Shown piece after piece: positions 43,315-52,261 of a DNA stretch of 64,000 nucleotides. The first letter of the stretch is position 1, and every line of letters starts with the position of its first letter. The notes under the pieces were generated by a model, which saw only the letters and a list, made by a program, of their open reading frames with translations, had not been told where the DNA came from and ran no database searches. Where the stretch lies: the NCBI RefSeq assembly GCF_000949475.1, contig NZ_JRHC01000005.1:372001-436000 (forward strand), written 5' to 3'. Made by a program: the position numbers and the translations under genes. This DNA comes from Draconibacterium sediminis (lineage in GTDB: Bacteria > Bacteroidota > Bacteroidia > Bacteroidales > Prolixibacteraceae).

Positions 43315-44782
43315 AACAAAAACATACCGCCCGATAATGTTTGTCGGCACCGGCTCCGATGTGGGAAAAAGTGTTGTTAATGCCGGATTTTGCCGGATTT
43401 TTAAACAGGATGGATTACGTCCGGCTCCGTTTAAAGCACAGAACATGTCGCTGAATAGTTTCCCGACTCCCGATGGTTTGGAGATTGGTCGGGCACAGGC
43501 TGTTCAGGCCGAAGCATGTGGCATTGATTGCCGTGTGGAGATGAATCCGGTGTTATTGAAACCAACCGGTTACATGGATTCGCAAATTGTGTTGAATGGT
43601 AAACCCTGGGCCAATAAATCGGCAAAAGCATATTTTAACGAAACCGACCGCGATTTTCTGTTCAGCGAAGCAATGAATGCTTTTTCGCGACTGGAGAACG
43701 AATTTAATCCGATTGTTGTGGAAGGTGCTGGTAGTATCTCGGAAGTTAATCTTTGGAAAAAAGACATCACGAATATGCGGGTGGCTGTGGAGAAAAATGC
43801 AGCCACTTATCTTATTGCTGATATCGACAAAGGTGGTGTGTTTGGAAGTGTTTACGGTACCATGATGCTGTTGCCCGAGCAGGAACGCAAACTGGTGAAA
43901 GGCATCGTAATCAATAAATTCAGAGGCGATATTACCTTGTTTGAAGATGGCGCAAAAAAACTGGAGGAACTTTGTGGTGTGCCGGTCGTGGGTATCATTC
44001 CACATTTTCGCGACATCTATATTGATGATGAGGATTCGGTGGTTGTAGATAAAAAACAGTTTAAGGCGGTTGAAGGAAAAACAAATATTGCCGTGGTTTT
44101 GCTGCGGCACATGTCAAACTTCACCGATTTTAATTTTCTGGAACAATTACCGGAAGTAAACCTGTTTTATGCCGCATCGCCCGAAGATATCGATGAGGCC
44201 GATATTGTGCTATTGCCCGGTTCAAAGAATACGATTTCAGATATTCTGTTTCTGCAAAAGCAGGGAATGGCAATGGCGGTGAAAAAGGCGCACGATCAGG
44301 GAAAAGCTGTTTACGGTATTTGTGGCGGTTTTCAAATGATGGGCGAGTGGATTGCTGATCCGCATCATGTGGAAGGACAGATTGAAAAAGTTCCGGGTCT
44401 TGGAATTTTACCGGTTGAAACTATTTTGACTGAAGAGAAGGTAACAGAACAGTGTTCGTTTACTTTTCAAAACGGCGAGGTAGGTAAGGGCTACGAAATT
44501 CATATGGGCCAAACAATAGCAAAGCAGGAAAGCCCGGCTTGTTTGGTAAACGGCCAAAAGAAGGATGGTTATTTCCTGAATGAACGAACCTGGGGGACTT
44601 ATATTCATGGCATTTTTGATAATATCAGCGTGGTTAACCGAATTTTAAAAGAGTCGGGGAAACAGCTGGCAACCCAAATGGATTTCCGGCAATTTAAAGA
44701 AACTCAATACGACAAACTGGCGCAGCTAATCAGGGAAAATGTTGATATGGCGTACATTTATAAATCGATGGAAATTGAATGA
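43307..44782 (+). CDS. cobQ: cobyric acid synthase, glutamine-hydrolysing
   Basis: 491 residues. The N-terminal ATP-binding domain has MFVGTGSDVGKSVVNAGFCRIF and NMSLNSFPTPDGLEIGRAQAVQAEA, characteristic of CobQ/CbiP. VEGAGSISEVNL is the central motif. The C-terminal type 1 glutamine amidotransferase has its nucleophile in YGICGGFQMMG and the histidine in GTYIHGIFDN. It amidates four carboxylates of adenosylcobyrinic acid a,c-diamide. It overlaps cobC by eight bases. Confidence 0.95.
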   Translation: MTKTKTYRPIMFVGTGSDVGKSVVNAGFCRIFKQDGLRPAPFKAQNMSLNSFPTPDGLEIGRAQAVQAEACGIDCRVEMNPVLLKPTGYMDSQIVLNGKPWANKSAKAYFNETDRDFLFSEAMNAFSRLENEFNPIVVEGAGSISEVNLWKKDITNMRVAVEKNAATYLIADIDKGGVFGSVYGTMMLLPEQERKLVKGIVINKFRGDITLFEDGAKKLEELCGVPVVGIIPHFRDIYIDDEDSVVVDKKQFKAVEGKTNIAVVLLRHMSNFTDFNFLEQLPEVNLFYAASPEDIDEADIVLLPGSKNTISDILFLQKQGMAMAVKKAHDQGKAVYGICGGFQMMGEWIADPHHVEGQIEKVPGLGILPVETILTEEKVTEQCSFTFQNGEVGKGYEIHMGQTIAKQESPACLVNGQKKDGYFLNERTWGTYIHGIFDNISVVNRILKESGKQLATQMDFRQFKETQYDKLAQLIRENVDMAYIYKSMEIE

Positions 44783-45701
44783 ACATCTTACTATAATTAT
44801 TCCTCTGCTGGCGGGTTTTGCACTTGATTGTCTGATTGGCGATCCTCATTTTCTGCCACACCCCATTCGTTTATTTGGCAACGCAATTTCTGTTGGTGAA
44901 GCAAAGTTGAACCGGGGCAAAAACAAAAAGCTAAAAGGTGCGTTTCTGGCTTCTTGCCTCATTCTTGCCACTTACTTTGTTTTTAAACTGGGGTTAATGG
45001 TTTTAGCTGCCTATCAAAACCTGTACCTCGTGGTTTCCTCCATCCTGGTTTTCTATGGTTTAGCCAACCGCTCGCTTATTCAGGAAGCATTGCGCGTGGT
45101 AATAAAACTGGATAAGGAAGGATTGGAAGCCGGTCGGCAGCAATTGTCGATGATTGTTGGCCGCGAAACAGCAACGTTAAACGAAAACCAGATAAGAACA
45201 GCAGTTTTGGAGACACTGGCCGAAAACCTCAGCGATGGGGTAATTGCTCCCCTGTTTTTTTATTTCATCGGCGGAGTGCCTGCAATGCTGGCCTATAAAA
45301 TGGCCAATACCCTCGATTCGATGATCGGCTATAAAAGCGAACGATACAAAGATTTTGGTTTTTTTGCTGCAAAGCTCGATGATGTGTTGAATTTTATTCC
45401 CGCACGACTTACTGCGATTTTAATGGCTACAGTTAGTTTTAACTTCCGGGCCATTAAATTCATCGTTAAATACGGCAGGAAGCATTCAAGTCCAAATGCA
45501 GGATATCCGGAGGCTGCCCTGGCCGGTATACTGAATTGTCGTTTCGGGGGGCCAAACCGTTATCACGGAAAACTGGTTGAAAAGCCTTTTATTGGCGAAA
45601 ATCCAAGGCCGGTATCTTCAAAGGATGTTTACAAAGCATGTTTAATCAACTTCGCAGTAACGATGGCGTTTATTGGAATTATTGTGCTTTGGTGGGTATA
45701 A
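44775..45701 (+). CDS. cbiB: adenosylcobinamide-phosphate synthase (CbiB/CobD family)
   Basis: 308 residues from the TTG at 44775, or 320 from an ATG at 44739 within cobQ. I prefer TTG because the shorter start gives MNEHLTIIIPLLAGFALDCLIGDPHFLPHPIRLFG, the normal CbiB opening, whereas the 12 extra residues overlap conserved cobQ sequence in another frame. Several membrane helices follow, with ENLSDGVIAPLFFYFIGGVPAMLAYKMANTLDSMIGYK as the family core. It attaches aminopropanol phosphate to cobyric acid. The stop codon directly abuts the terminator of the first miniature RNA unit. Confidence 0.92.
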   Translation: MNEHLTIIIPLLAGFALDCLIGDPHFLPHPIRLFGNAISVGEAKLNRGKNKKLKGAFLASCLILATYFVFKLGLMVLAAYQNLYLVVSSILVFYGLANRSLIQEALRVVIKLDKEGLEAGRQQLSMIVGRETATLNENQIRTAVLETLAENLSDGVIAPLFFYFIGGVPAMLAYKMANTLDSMIGYKSERYKDFGFFAAKLDDVLNFIPARLTAILMATVSFNFRAIKFIVKYGRKHSSPNAGYPEAALAGILNCRFGGPNRYHGKLVEKPFIGENPRPVSSKDVYKACLINFAVTMAFIGIIVLWWV

Positions 45702-45703
45702 AC

Positions 45704-45796
45704 AAAAAAAGGACGGGTCAACACCCATCCTTTTCACTAACTAAACCAATAAAACTAATCAAACCTAAACTTATGAACTAAACTTGTATGACAAAT
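45704..45796 (-). ncRNA. Miniature RNA transcription unit, copy 1
   Basis: Read on the minus strand: -33 TTTG (45795-45792), 18 bases, TAAGTTTA (45773-45766) overlapping a perfect TAGGTTTG (45767-45760). An A/T-rich body then leads to a terminator with stem GGATGGGT, loop GTTG, stem ACCCGTCC, then seven T (45710-45704). The RNA would be about 50-57 nt. No protein is encoded. A TTAACATT-N4-TAAC motif lies upstream (45836 down to 45821). Confidence 0.6.
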
Positions 45797-45946
45797 GTAA
45801 GGAGTAAATATGAATTGGAGGTTATCCTAATGTTAAAAAATGTGTTTTATAACATCTTTTTAATCTATTGCCACTTAAGGAAAATTTATTGGGAGATTGT
45901 TGGTCGGTGTTGAATGGCTTGTGAAATCTACTGTTTGGGTTAAAAT

Positions 45947-46040
45947 AAAAAAAGGACGGGTCAACACCCATCCTTTTCACTAACTAAACCAATAAAACTA
46001 ATCAAACCTAAACTTATGAACTAAAACTTATAGTACAAAT
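45947..46040 (-). ncRNA. Miniature RNA transcription unit, copy 2
   Basis: Same arrangement as copy 1: TTTG (46039-46036), 19 bases, TAAGTTTA/TAGGTTTG, the identical body, and the identical stem-loop and T-run (45953-45947). Upstream motif GTTAATCTAATGTTAA (plus-strand reading, 46065-46080) is 34 bases from the -33 box. The intervening sequence between copies 1 and 2 is otherwise largely different. Confidence 0.6.
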
Positions 46041-46218
46041 GTAAGGTCTTTCTTCGAAACAAAAGTTAATCTAATGTTAAGTTGTCGAATATCGTATTGT
46101 TATTATTTATGAGCAATAAATGCCATCTATCGTTCAAATATTGCAATTAGATATTAAAATGTAATTTTAAATACGTGAAAGGCGGCAAAAAGATATGTTT
46201 GATTTTAATTGAGGTCAT

Positions 46219-46311
46219 AAAAAAAGGACGGGTCAGCACCCATCCTTTTCACTAACTAAACCAATAAAACTAATCAAACCTAAACTTATGAACTAAATTT
46301 GTACTACAAAT
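46219..46311 (-). ncRNA. Miniature RNA transcription unit, copy 3
   Basis: TTTG (46310-46307), 18 bases, the same -7 boxes, body and terminator stem. The loop differs from GTTG to GCTG while the stem is unchanged, as expected for a selected hairpin. The upstream motif GTTAATGCAATGTTAA is present at the same distance (46336-46351). Confidence 0.6.
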
Positions 46312-46783
46312 GTACGGCGAATAAGGCGAAGGGAAGTTAATGCAATGTTAAAATGCCACACGATAACATATTTTAACTTTATGGATCATCAATCAAATTG
46401 ATCGGAATTGTTTGGTCCTGTGTTTTAATTGTCAGAATATCAGTGTTTAACGTCGGTTGTGGCCTGTAGAAATACTTTCAAAACCTGGTTTTTGCGAACG
46501 CGTTTGTGTTATTTCCGATGTTAAATACGTATTAAGAACGTGAAAAATATCCCAATTTTCAACTAATGAAGTATCCAAAAAAATAGGAATTTACTTAACA
46601 CACGATCCTCTTTCTGCAATTTCTGAAACAGTTATTTTTTCAAAATATAATTCTGTAGGAATGTAAACTGATTTAAATATGTTCTATGGAAAAGTGGCTA
46701 AATGTGAAAGTCAGTTCGCTGATAGATGAAATGTAAAGAGTGGGTGACTACCAGGTGCTATTGGAGTCTGGTTGGTATAAACT

Positions 46784-46876
46784 AAAAAAGGACGGGTCAA
46801 CACCCATCCTTTTCACTAACTAAACCAATAAAACTAATCAAACCTAAACTTATGAACTAAAACTTATACTGCAAAG
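46784..46876 (-). ncRNA. Miniature RNA transcription unit, copy 4
   Basis: TTTG (46875-46872), 19 bases, same -7 boxes, body and terminator, with six T after the stem. The -33 box is conserved although its neighbours changed (CTTTGC instead of ATTTGT). The ~100 bases further upstream, including GTTACCCGAATGTTAA (46901-46916), are clearly homologous to those of copy 1. The 470-base gap between copies 3 and 4 shows no further copy or gene. Confidence 0.6.
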
Positions 46877-47030
46877 ATAAGGTGCGTATGTGAACCGGAA
46901 GTTACCCGAATGTTAAAAAAATGTGTTTTATAACATATTTTAAATCTATGCGAACTTAAAGAAAATCTATCGGGTGAATTTATAGATGGAAAATAATGGG
47001 GTGGAAGAGATTGTATCAGGAATAAGCCAT

Positions 47031-47124
47031 AAAAAAAGGATGAGTCAACACTCATCCTTTCCACTAACTAAACCAATAAAACTAATCAAACCTAAACTTA
47101 TGAACTAAAACTTATGCTGCAAAG
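47031..47124 (-). ncRNA. Miniature RNA transcription unit, copy 5
   Basis: TTTG (47123-47120), 19 bases, same boxes and body. The stem has changed to GGATGAGT/ACTCATCC: a G-C pair became A-U and a U-G became U-A, so base pairing is kept by paired changes. This copy lacks the TTAACATT motif and lies closest to floA. Confidence 0.58.
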
Positions 47125-47237
47125 ATATGCTGAAAAACATGTTCTGGCATCAAAATGGATCTAAAATCGTCTAAAAAGACAGATATTTTAACAAACGCTT
47201 AAGCTTTGGAAAAAATTTTAGAAACAATTGCATTAAA

Positions 47238-47266
47238 AAAGCCCGCTACAAGTTGCAACGGGCTTC
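47238..47266 (-). terminator. Terminator of the floA operon
   Basis: On the minus strand, AAGCCCG (47265-47259) pairs with CGGGCTT (47245-47239) with an inner TTGCAA/TTGTAG arm, followed by six T (47240-47235). It lies 23 bases beyond the floA stop. Confidence 0.85.
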
Positions 47267-47288
47267 ACTATTTTATCGTTAATGCGTT

Positions 47289-48275
47289 TTATTGATCGTC
47301 TGGTTTGCTTTTATCTTCATCAGCAATCGACTCACGCATGGTGGTATCGGCCATTATGTTTTTGTATTTCATGTAATCCATAATTCCAAGGTTTCCGCTA
47401 CGGAAGGCCTCCGAAATGGCCAATGGTACCTGAACTTCGGCTTCAATAACTTTAGCTCGCATTTCTTGTGCTGTAGCTTTATTTTCCTGCTCCAGGGCAA
47501 TTGCCATAGCACGGCGTTCTTCTGCCTTAGCCTGGGCAATATTCTTGTCTGCCTCAGCCTGGTCCATTTGAAGCACTGCTCCAATGTTTTTACCTATGTC
47601 GATGTCGGCAATATCAATCGATAATATTTCAAATGCTGTTCCAGCATCCAACCCTTTTTCAAGCACTACGCGCGAAATAAAATCCGGATTTTCCAAAACT
47701 GCTTTATGTGAATGCGATGATCCGATTGACGAAACAATTCCTTCACCCACACGAGCGAGAACGGTTTCTTCTCCGGCGCCACCAACCAATTGTTTAATAT
47801 TGGCCCGAACCGTTACCCTTGCTTTTGCAATTAGCTGAATACCGTCTTTCGATACAGCAGTTACAGGAGGAGTATTAATTACTTTCGGATTTACCGACAT
47901 TTGTACGGCTTCAAAAACATCGCGACCCGCAAGGTCGATGGCGGTTGCCATATTAAAAGGCAGTTCAATGTTTGCCTTTGCGGCAGATACTAATGCATGA
48001 ACTACTCTTGCTACGTGACCACCGGCCAGGTAATGTGCTTCCAAAGCATCGCGACTTAATTCAACATCGGCTTTTGCTCCTTCAATCATTGCACGAACAA
48101 TTACTCCAGGAGGTACTTTACGGAAACGCATTAAGAATAACTGCAGGAGTGAAATTCGTACTCCAGATACCAACGCTGAAAACCATAATCCTATTGGGAT
48201 AAAATAGAGGATTATAAAAAGTAATACGATTGCCCCGATTATTAATCCCCAGGCGCCTACTGCTTCTACTATCAT
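47289..48275 (-). CDS. floA: flotillin-like protein FloA (UPF0365)
   Basis: 328 residues. One N-terminal hydrophobic hairpin ([31 protein letters not shown]) is followed by the conserved [17 protein letters not shown], an SPFH-like domain, and a C-terminal coiled-coil rich in Ala and Glu ([40 protein letters not shown]). It forms membrane microdomain assemblies. It is the last gene of a four-gene operon, three bases after nfeD, a partnership common to floA. Confidence 0.93.
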   Translation of the reverse strand: MIVEAVGAWGLIIGAIVLLFIILYFIPIGLWFSALVSGVRISLLQLFLMRFRKVPPGVIVRAMIEGAKADVELSRDALEAHYLAGGHVARVVHALVSAAKANIELPFNMATAIDLAGRDVFEAVQMSVNPKVINTPPVTAVSKDGIQLIAKARVTVRANIKQLVGGAGEETVLARVGEGIVSSIGSSHSHKAVLENPDFISRVVLEKGLDAGTAFEILSIDIADIDIGKNIGAVLQMDQAEADKNIAQAKAEERRAMAIALEQENKATAQEMRAKVIEAEVQVPLAISEAFRSGNLGIMDYMKYKNIMADTTMRESIADEDKSKPDDQ

Positions 48276-48278
48276 GTT

Positions 48279-48749
48279 TTATTTATTTAAAGGTTCAACT
48301 ATAATTTTATTGGATTCAATTTTTAAAACTCTGATTTCGGTATTGTGGTCGATGAAAGCACCGGTTGATTGGGCTTCCACAATTTCGCCATTTACTTTTA
48401 CTTTTCCCATTGGTGCTAATCTTCCAATAGATTTACCGGTTTCGCCCACTACAATTTTCTCCCTGTTTATAAGGTCAACTTTTCCAACAATGTTCTTTTC
48501 CAGAATCATTTTTTTTCCTGTCCGCGATTTAAAAAAGTAGTAAATCATAGCCGGTGCAAGAATAAGGACTGTGGCCAGTGTTATAAAACCGACAAGTGTT
48601 CCGTATTCGGCAAAAGCCACATACACTGCTCCTCCTAAAAGAAGAAAACCGCCAATTCCGGCGATGGTAACTCCCGGGATTACTGCAAACTCGATAAGCA
48701 ATAGTAGCAGGCCGAGAAGAATAAGCAAAATAATAGCAAGAATGCTCAT
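48279..48749 (-). CDS. NfeD-family membrane protein
   Basis: 156 residues. Three or four N-terminal membrane helices (LAIILLILLGLLLLLIEFAVIPGVTIAGIGGFLLLGGAVYVAF) precede an OB-fold C-terminal domain (NIVGKVDLINREKIVVGETGKSIGRLAPMGKVKVNGEIVEAQSTGAFIDHNTEIRVLKIESNKIIVEP). This is the short NfeD1b-like form without a protease domain. It is usually paired with a flotillin, as here. Confidence 0.9.
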   Translation of the reverse strand: MSILAIILLILLGLLLLLIEFAVIPGVTIAGIGGFLLLGGAVYVAFAEYGTLVGFITLATVLILAPAMIYYFFKSRTGKKMILEKNIVGKVDLINREKIVVGETGKSIGRLAPMGKVKVNGEIVEAQSTGAFIDHNTEIRVLKIESNKIIVEPLNK

Positions 48750-48754
48750 ATGTT

Positions 48755-49033
48755 TTAGTCAATAGTTGCGTTTAATTCACGTTCGATCAATGCATCTTTC
48801 AGTGGCTTTAGTGCATCAAAAGTTCCTTTTTTTACATCGCATTTGCCTTTGTAATGAACCAGCATTGTACATTGTGTCGCCTGTTCATATTCGTGGTTGC
48901 AAATGTCAATCAAAGCATCAATAACATAATCGAATGTGTGCACATCGTCGTTGTGCAAAGTCAGGAAATTTTCTTCAACAACTCCTTCTCTGAAATCCCC
49001 CTTTGGGATCTTTTTTGTCTCTTTCTGCGTCAT
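48755..49033 (-). CDS. clpS: ATP-dependent Clp protease adaptor ClpS
   Basis: 92 residues. FLTLHNDDVHTFDYVIDALIDI carries the N-end-rule binding pocket residues, and QCTMLVHYKGKCDVKKGTFDALKPLKDAL is the conserved second half. It delivers N-degron substrates to ClpAP or ClpCP. It overlaps the SPOR gene stop-start by four bases and precedes nfeD by five. Confidence 0.93.
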   Translation of the reverse strand: MTQKETKKIPKGDFREGVVEENFLTLHNDDVHTFDYVIDALIDICNHEYEQATQCTMLVHYKGKCDVKKGTFDALKPLKDALIERELNATID

Positions 49034-50478
49034 TTGTCGTTTGCAATTTCTTTAGCTTCACTCAAAGTTATTCTTTTTCCGTTAAAATACGGCACAACAT
49101 AGGCATCTTCTACACCTTCTCTACGCACTTGTTCCTGCATTTTTAGTGCATCGTCGTAGTTTGTAAGGTTTCCTGTAGTGTATACCACAATGCCTTTTTC
49201 GTCGGTGTAATTCTCAATTTTACGAATATAGGATAACTTGTCGAATAATCGTTTTACATAGGGTGGTAATCCACGGCTATAGGCGCCCAACTGTATTTTA
49301 TAAATCAGTTCGTCTTCTGTTGTTTCTTCGGTTTTGCTACTTGTTGTTCTTGTTATCGGTGCAACTGATGGCGCCACCAGTATAATCGAATCCGGTTTTT
49401 TCGGGACTAACTGAGATTTGTAAGCTGCTAAATACTCATCGGCCTGTTTATGGAAGGCATCTATTTCTTCGTAAGAAGCGTTTTGCCAGAACGAATTTTC
49501 TTCTTGTTGCGATTTTAACAGCAATTCTTCCGCAGTTGCACGTAGCTGAAAAATACTTGTTTCGTTATCAAGAATTTGTTTGCCGAGTGTTTGCCGCTCG
49601 GTGTACGATGTTGTGGCACCGTATTGTTTTCGCAGTTTATCTGTATTGCTTATCGTTTGCTCCAGCTCTTCCTGTTTCGCAGTTCCTTCGGTATATAGTT
49701 TTAAACCTTTTTTTGTTTTGAAAAAAGTAGTGTCGGGATAAGTAATCTCTGCATTCACTACAAAATTTATCGGCTCCGGTAAAATCTCAACTTCGGTTGG
49801 TTCCTCAATAACTACCGGCTCAGGAATGATTGAATCAGCAATGGTTGAGTCCATCAAAATCGAATCGTTTGCGGCAATAACTTCTGTTGAATCCGAAATT
49901 TCAGTAGCGATAACCATTTCGCCAATAACCGGATTAAATGGCTCGGGTTCAGTTGTGCGGGGCACAGCTGCCGGCATTACATCGCCCGCTGCAGTTTCAG
50001 CAACTTCCTGTGCTTCATTTCGTTGCTCAAACGGATTGATTTTCTCGCGGCATAGTTCCATTTTTTCTGCAAGTCCAACTTCCTGTGCCGTTGCCTCATC
50101 GGTTTTATTACTGAATAATTTATAGTAATTTAATGCTTCCTGAAAACGGTTTTGGGCGTGGTACTGAACACCAATATAATAGTTTGTCTTTAAAGGCGCT
50201 TCGCCCAGACTGCCGTTCAGCAAGTAAATGATTTCGTTGGTTCCGTAATGTCCGTTTTCGGTACGGCAGGCCCCATAATAGTAATTAACCATCAGGTGGT
50301 CGGGCTTTTCATCCAGCAGCTTTTTCAGAATCAATTCAGCCTCGGCAAAATTGCCTTCTTCGTATAAACGAATGGCTTGCGATAACGGATTTTCCTGGCT
50401 AGCTCCAAAAACGCTGTCGGAAGCAAACAAAAAAATAGAGAATATTGTTAGTAGTGCTAAAACCTTTCTAAAAATCAT
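49030..50478 (-). CDS. TPR and SPOR domain cell-envelope protein
   Basis: 482 residues. A signal peptide (VLALLTIFSIFLFASDSVFG) is followed by TPR-like units at about 30-135 (AIRLYEEGNFAEAELILKKLLDEKPDHLMVNYYYGAC; YHAQNRFQEALNYYKLFSNKTDEA). A long Pro/Glu/Ser-rich linker and a helical segment come next, and a C-terminal SPOR domain (about 390-470) has YKIQLGAYSRGLPPYVKRLFDKLSYIRKIEN and DAYVVPYFNGKRITL. SPOR domains bind denuded peptidoglycan, so it is likely periplasmic and cell-wall associated. It heads the clpS/nfeD/floA operon. Confidence 0.85.
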   Translation of the reverse strand: MIFRKVLALLTIFSIFLFASDSVFGASQENPLSQAIRLYEEGNFAEAELILKKLLDEKPDHLMVNYYYGACRTENGHYGTNEIIYLLNGSLGEAPLKTNYYIGVQYHAQNRFQEALNYYKLFSNKTDEATAQEVGLAEKMELCREKINPFEQRNEAQEVAETAAGDVMPAAVPRTTEPEPFNPVIGEMVIATEISDSTEVIAANDSILMDSTIADSIIPEPVVIEEPTEVEILPEPINFVVNAEITYPDTTFFKTKKGLKLYTEGTAKQEELEQTISNTDKLRKQYGATTSYTERQTLGKQILDNETSIFQLRATAEELLLKSQQEENSFWQNASYEEIDAFHKQADEYLAAYKSQLVPKKPDSIILVAPSVAPITRTTSSKTEETTEDELIYKIQLGAYSRGLPPYVKRLFDKLSYIRKIENYTDEKGIVVYTTGNLTNYDDALKMQEQVRREGVEDAYVVPYFNGKRITLSEAKEIANDK

Positions 50479-50631
50479 ATAAAAACCAGTTCTGTTTTAT
50501 GTTTGTAAAGCTACAAAAAATCAATTTTTTTTAGAGATTAAATTAAACTGAAGTAGCAGCTAAGATACAGAATTGAGCTGAGATTTATCATTTATTAAAC
50601 TATATTTGTAAAATTGAATAATTCGTAAGAC

Positions 50632-51096
50632 ATGGCAGATTTAAAAGTTGGAGATAAGGCGCCGGATTTTGAAGGTAAAAATCAAAATGGAGAGAAGATC
50701 GCTCTTAAAGATTTTGCCGGAAAAAAACTGATCCTTTATTTCTATCCGAAAGACAATACTCCCGGTTGCACGGCCGAATCTTGTAACTTAAACGACAACT
50801 ACGACGCGTGGTTGGAAAAAGGTTTTGATGTAGTGGGAGTAAGCCCCGACAGTGAAAAATCGCATCAGAAATTTATCGACAAATTTGGGTTTAAATTTAA
50901 CCTGATTGCCGATACTGAAAAAGAAATTCTGGAGGCTTATGGCGCGTGGGGCTTAAAAAAGAATTATGGCAAAGAATACATGGGTGTTTTACGAAAAACC
51001 TTTGTTATTGACGAAGAGGGCGTAATCGCCGAAATTTTCGAAAAAGTAAATACAAAAGATCACACGAATCAGATTATTGAAACATTAAATCTATAA
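50632..51096 (+). CDS. bcp: thioredoxin-dependent thiol peroxidase, Bcp type
   Basis: 154 residues. The peroxidatic cysteine is C46 in YPKDNTPGCTAESCNLND and the resolving cysteine C51 lies five residues on, the atypical 2-Cys Bcp arrangement. GVLRKTFVIDEEGVI closes the fold. It reduces peroxides with thioredoxin. A TATATTTG box (50601-50608) is 24 bases upstream of the ATG. It is followed by recA after 12 bases. Confidence 0.93.
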   Translation: MADLKVGDKAPDFEGKNQNGEKIALKDFAGKKLILYFYPKDNTPGCTAESCNLNDNYDAWLEKGFDVVGVSPDSEKSHQKFIDKFGFKFNLIADTEKEILEAYGAWGLKKNYGKEYMGVLRKTFVIDEEGVIAEIFEKVNTKDHTNQIIETLNL

Positions 51097-51108
51097 CCTA
51101 TTCTGAAC

Positions 51109-52140
51109 ATGACAAAAGAGGAGAGAGCTCAAATGAACAAGGAAAAGCTGAAAGCGCTTCAGCTTACAATGGATAAAATTGAAAAGAGCTACGGTAAAGG
51201 TTCTATTATGCGCATGGGTGATCGCGCCGACGAAGATGTTCCCGCTATTTCGTCTGGATCTATTGCGCTTGACGTAGCTTTAGGCGTTGGCGGATTCCCG
51301 AAAGGCCGTGTTATTGAGATTTATGGTCCTGAATCGTCGGGTAAAACAACCCTGGCCATTCATGCCATTGCTGAAGCTCAAAAAGCAGGAGGAATTGCCG
51401 CAATTGTAGATGCCGAGCATGCTTTCGATCCGTACTACGCCCGTAAACTGGGTGTTGATATTGATGAACTTCTAATTTCGCAACCCGATAACGGTGAACA
51501 GGCTTTGGAAATTACCGATAACCTGATCCGTTCAGGAGCGCTGGATATTGTTGTAATCGACTCGGTTGCTGCATTAACACCAAAAGCCGAGCTGGAAGGC
51601 GAAATGGGCGACTCAAAAATGGGACTTCAGGCACGTTTGATGTCGCAGGCATTGCGTAAGCTTACTGCCAACATCAACAAAACAAAAACCTGCTGTATTT
51701 TTATTAACCAGTTACGCGAGAAAATCGGCGTAATGTTCGGTAACCCGGAAACAACAACCGGTGGTAACGCACTTAAATTTTATGCGTCGGTGCGTTTGGA
51801 TATTCGTCGTATCGGACAAATTAAAGATGGCGACGAAGTGAATGGTAACCACGTTCGTGTAAAAGTGGTGAAAAACAAAGTGGCACCGCCATTCCGTAAA
51901 GCTGAATTTGATATTATGTATGGCGAAGGAATTTCTAAATCGGGCGAGATCATCGATTTGGGCGTTCAGTACAATATTATTAAAAAGAGTGGATCGTGGT
52001 TTAGTTATGGTGAAACAAAACTGGGGCAGGGCCGTGAAACTGTGCGTCAGTTGGTAATCGATAATCCCGAGCTTGCTCAGGAATTGGAGACGAAAATTAT
52101 TGAAGCCATTACAGGAACAGTAACCACCACCACAGAATAG
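51109..52140 (+). CDS. recA: recombinase RecA
   Basis: 343 residues. Walker A is GPESSGKTT (73-81), [28 protein letters not shown] covers Walker B and loop L1, and [35 protein letters not shown] covers loop L2. It drives homologous recombination and SOS induction. A second possible start, ATG at 51133, would remove eight residues. I see no obvious SOS box upstream, as expected where it is co-transcribed with bcp. Confidence 0.97.
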   Translation: MTKEERAQMNKEKLKALQLTMDKIEKSYGKGSIMRMGDRADEDVPAISSGSIALDVALGVGGFPKGRVIEIYGPESSGKTTLAIHAIAEAQKAGGIAAIVDAEHAFDPYYARKLGVDIDELLISQPDNGEQALEITDNLIRSGALDIVVIDSVAALTPKAELEGEMGDSKMGLQARLMSQALRKLTANINKTKTCCIFINQLREKIGVMFGNPETTTGGNALKFYASVRLDIRRIGQIKDGDEVNGNHVRVKVVKNKVAPPFRKAEFDIMYGEGISKSGEIIDLGVQYNIIKKSGSWFSYGETKLGQGRETVRQLVIDNPELAQELETKIIEAITGTVTTTTE

Positions 52141-52163
52141 ATTAACTGATATAGACAGAATAT

Positions 52164-52203
52164 ACCGGGTGAATTGATTCTGTCGATTCATCCGGTTTTT
52201 TTA
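52164..52203 (+). terminator. Terminator after recA
   Basis: ACCGG-g-TGAAT (52164 onward) pairs with ATTCA-t-CCGGT (ending 52196) with loop TGATTCTGTCG and is followed by TTTTTTT. It ends the bcp-recA transcript. Confidence 0.8.
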
Positions 52204-52261
52204 TAAGGCAGGCTTAAAGATGAAGTAGTTTTTACAAATATAAATAGATAAAAAAAATCGT

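Noticed and set aside
45704-47124. The five repeats considered as integron attC sites or plus-strand gene leaders
   Set aside because: No integrase or cassettes are present, and the terminator stem pairs fully only in minus-strand RNA. The start-stop ATGAACTAA on the plus strand is noted but is not followed by a gene.
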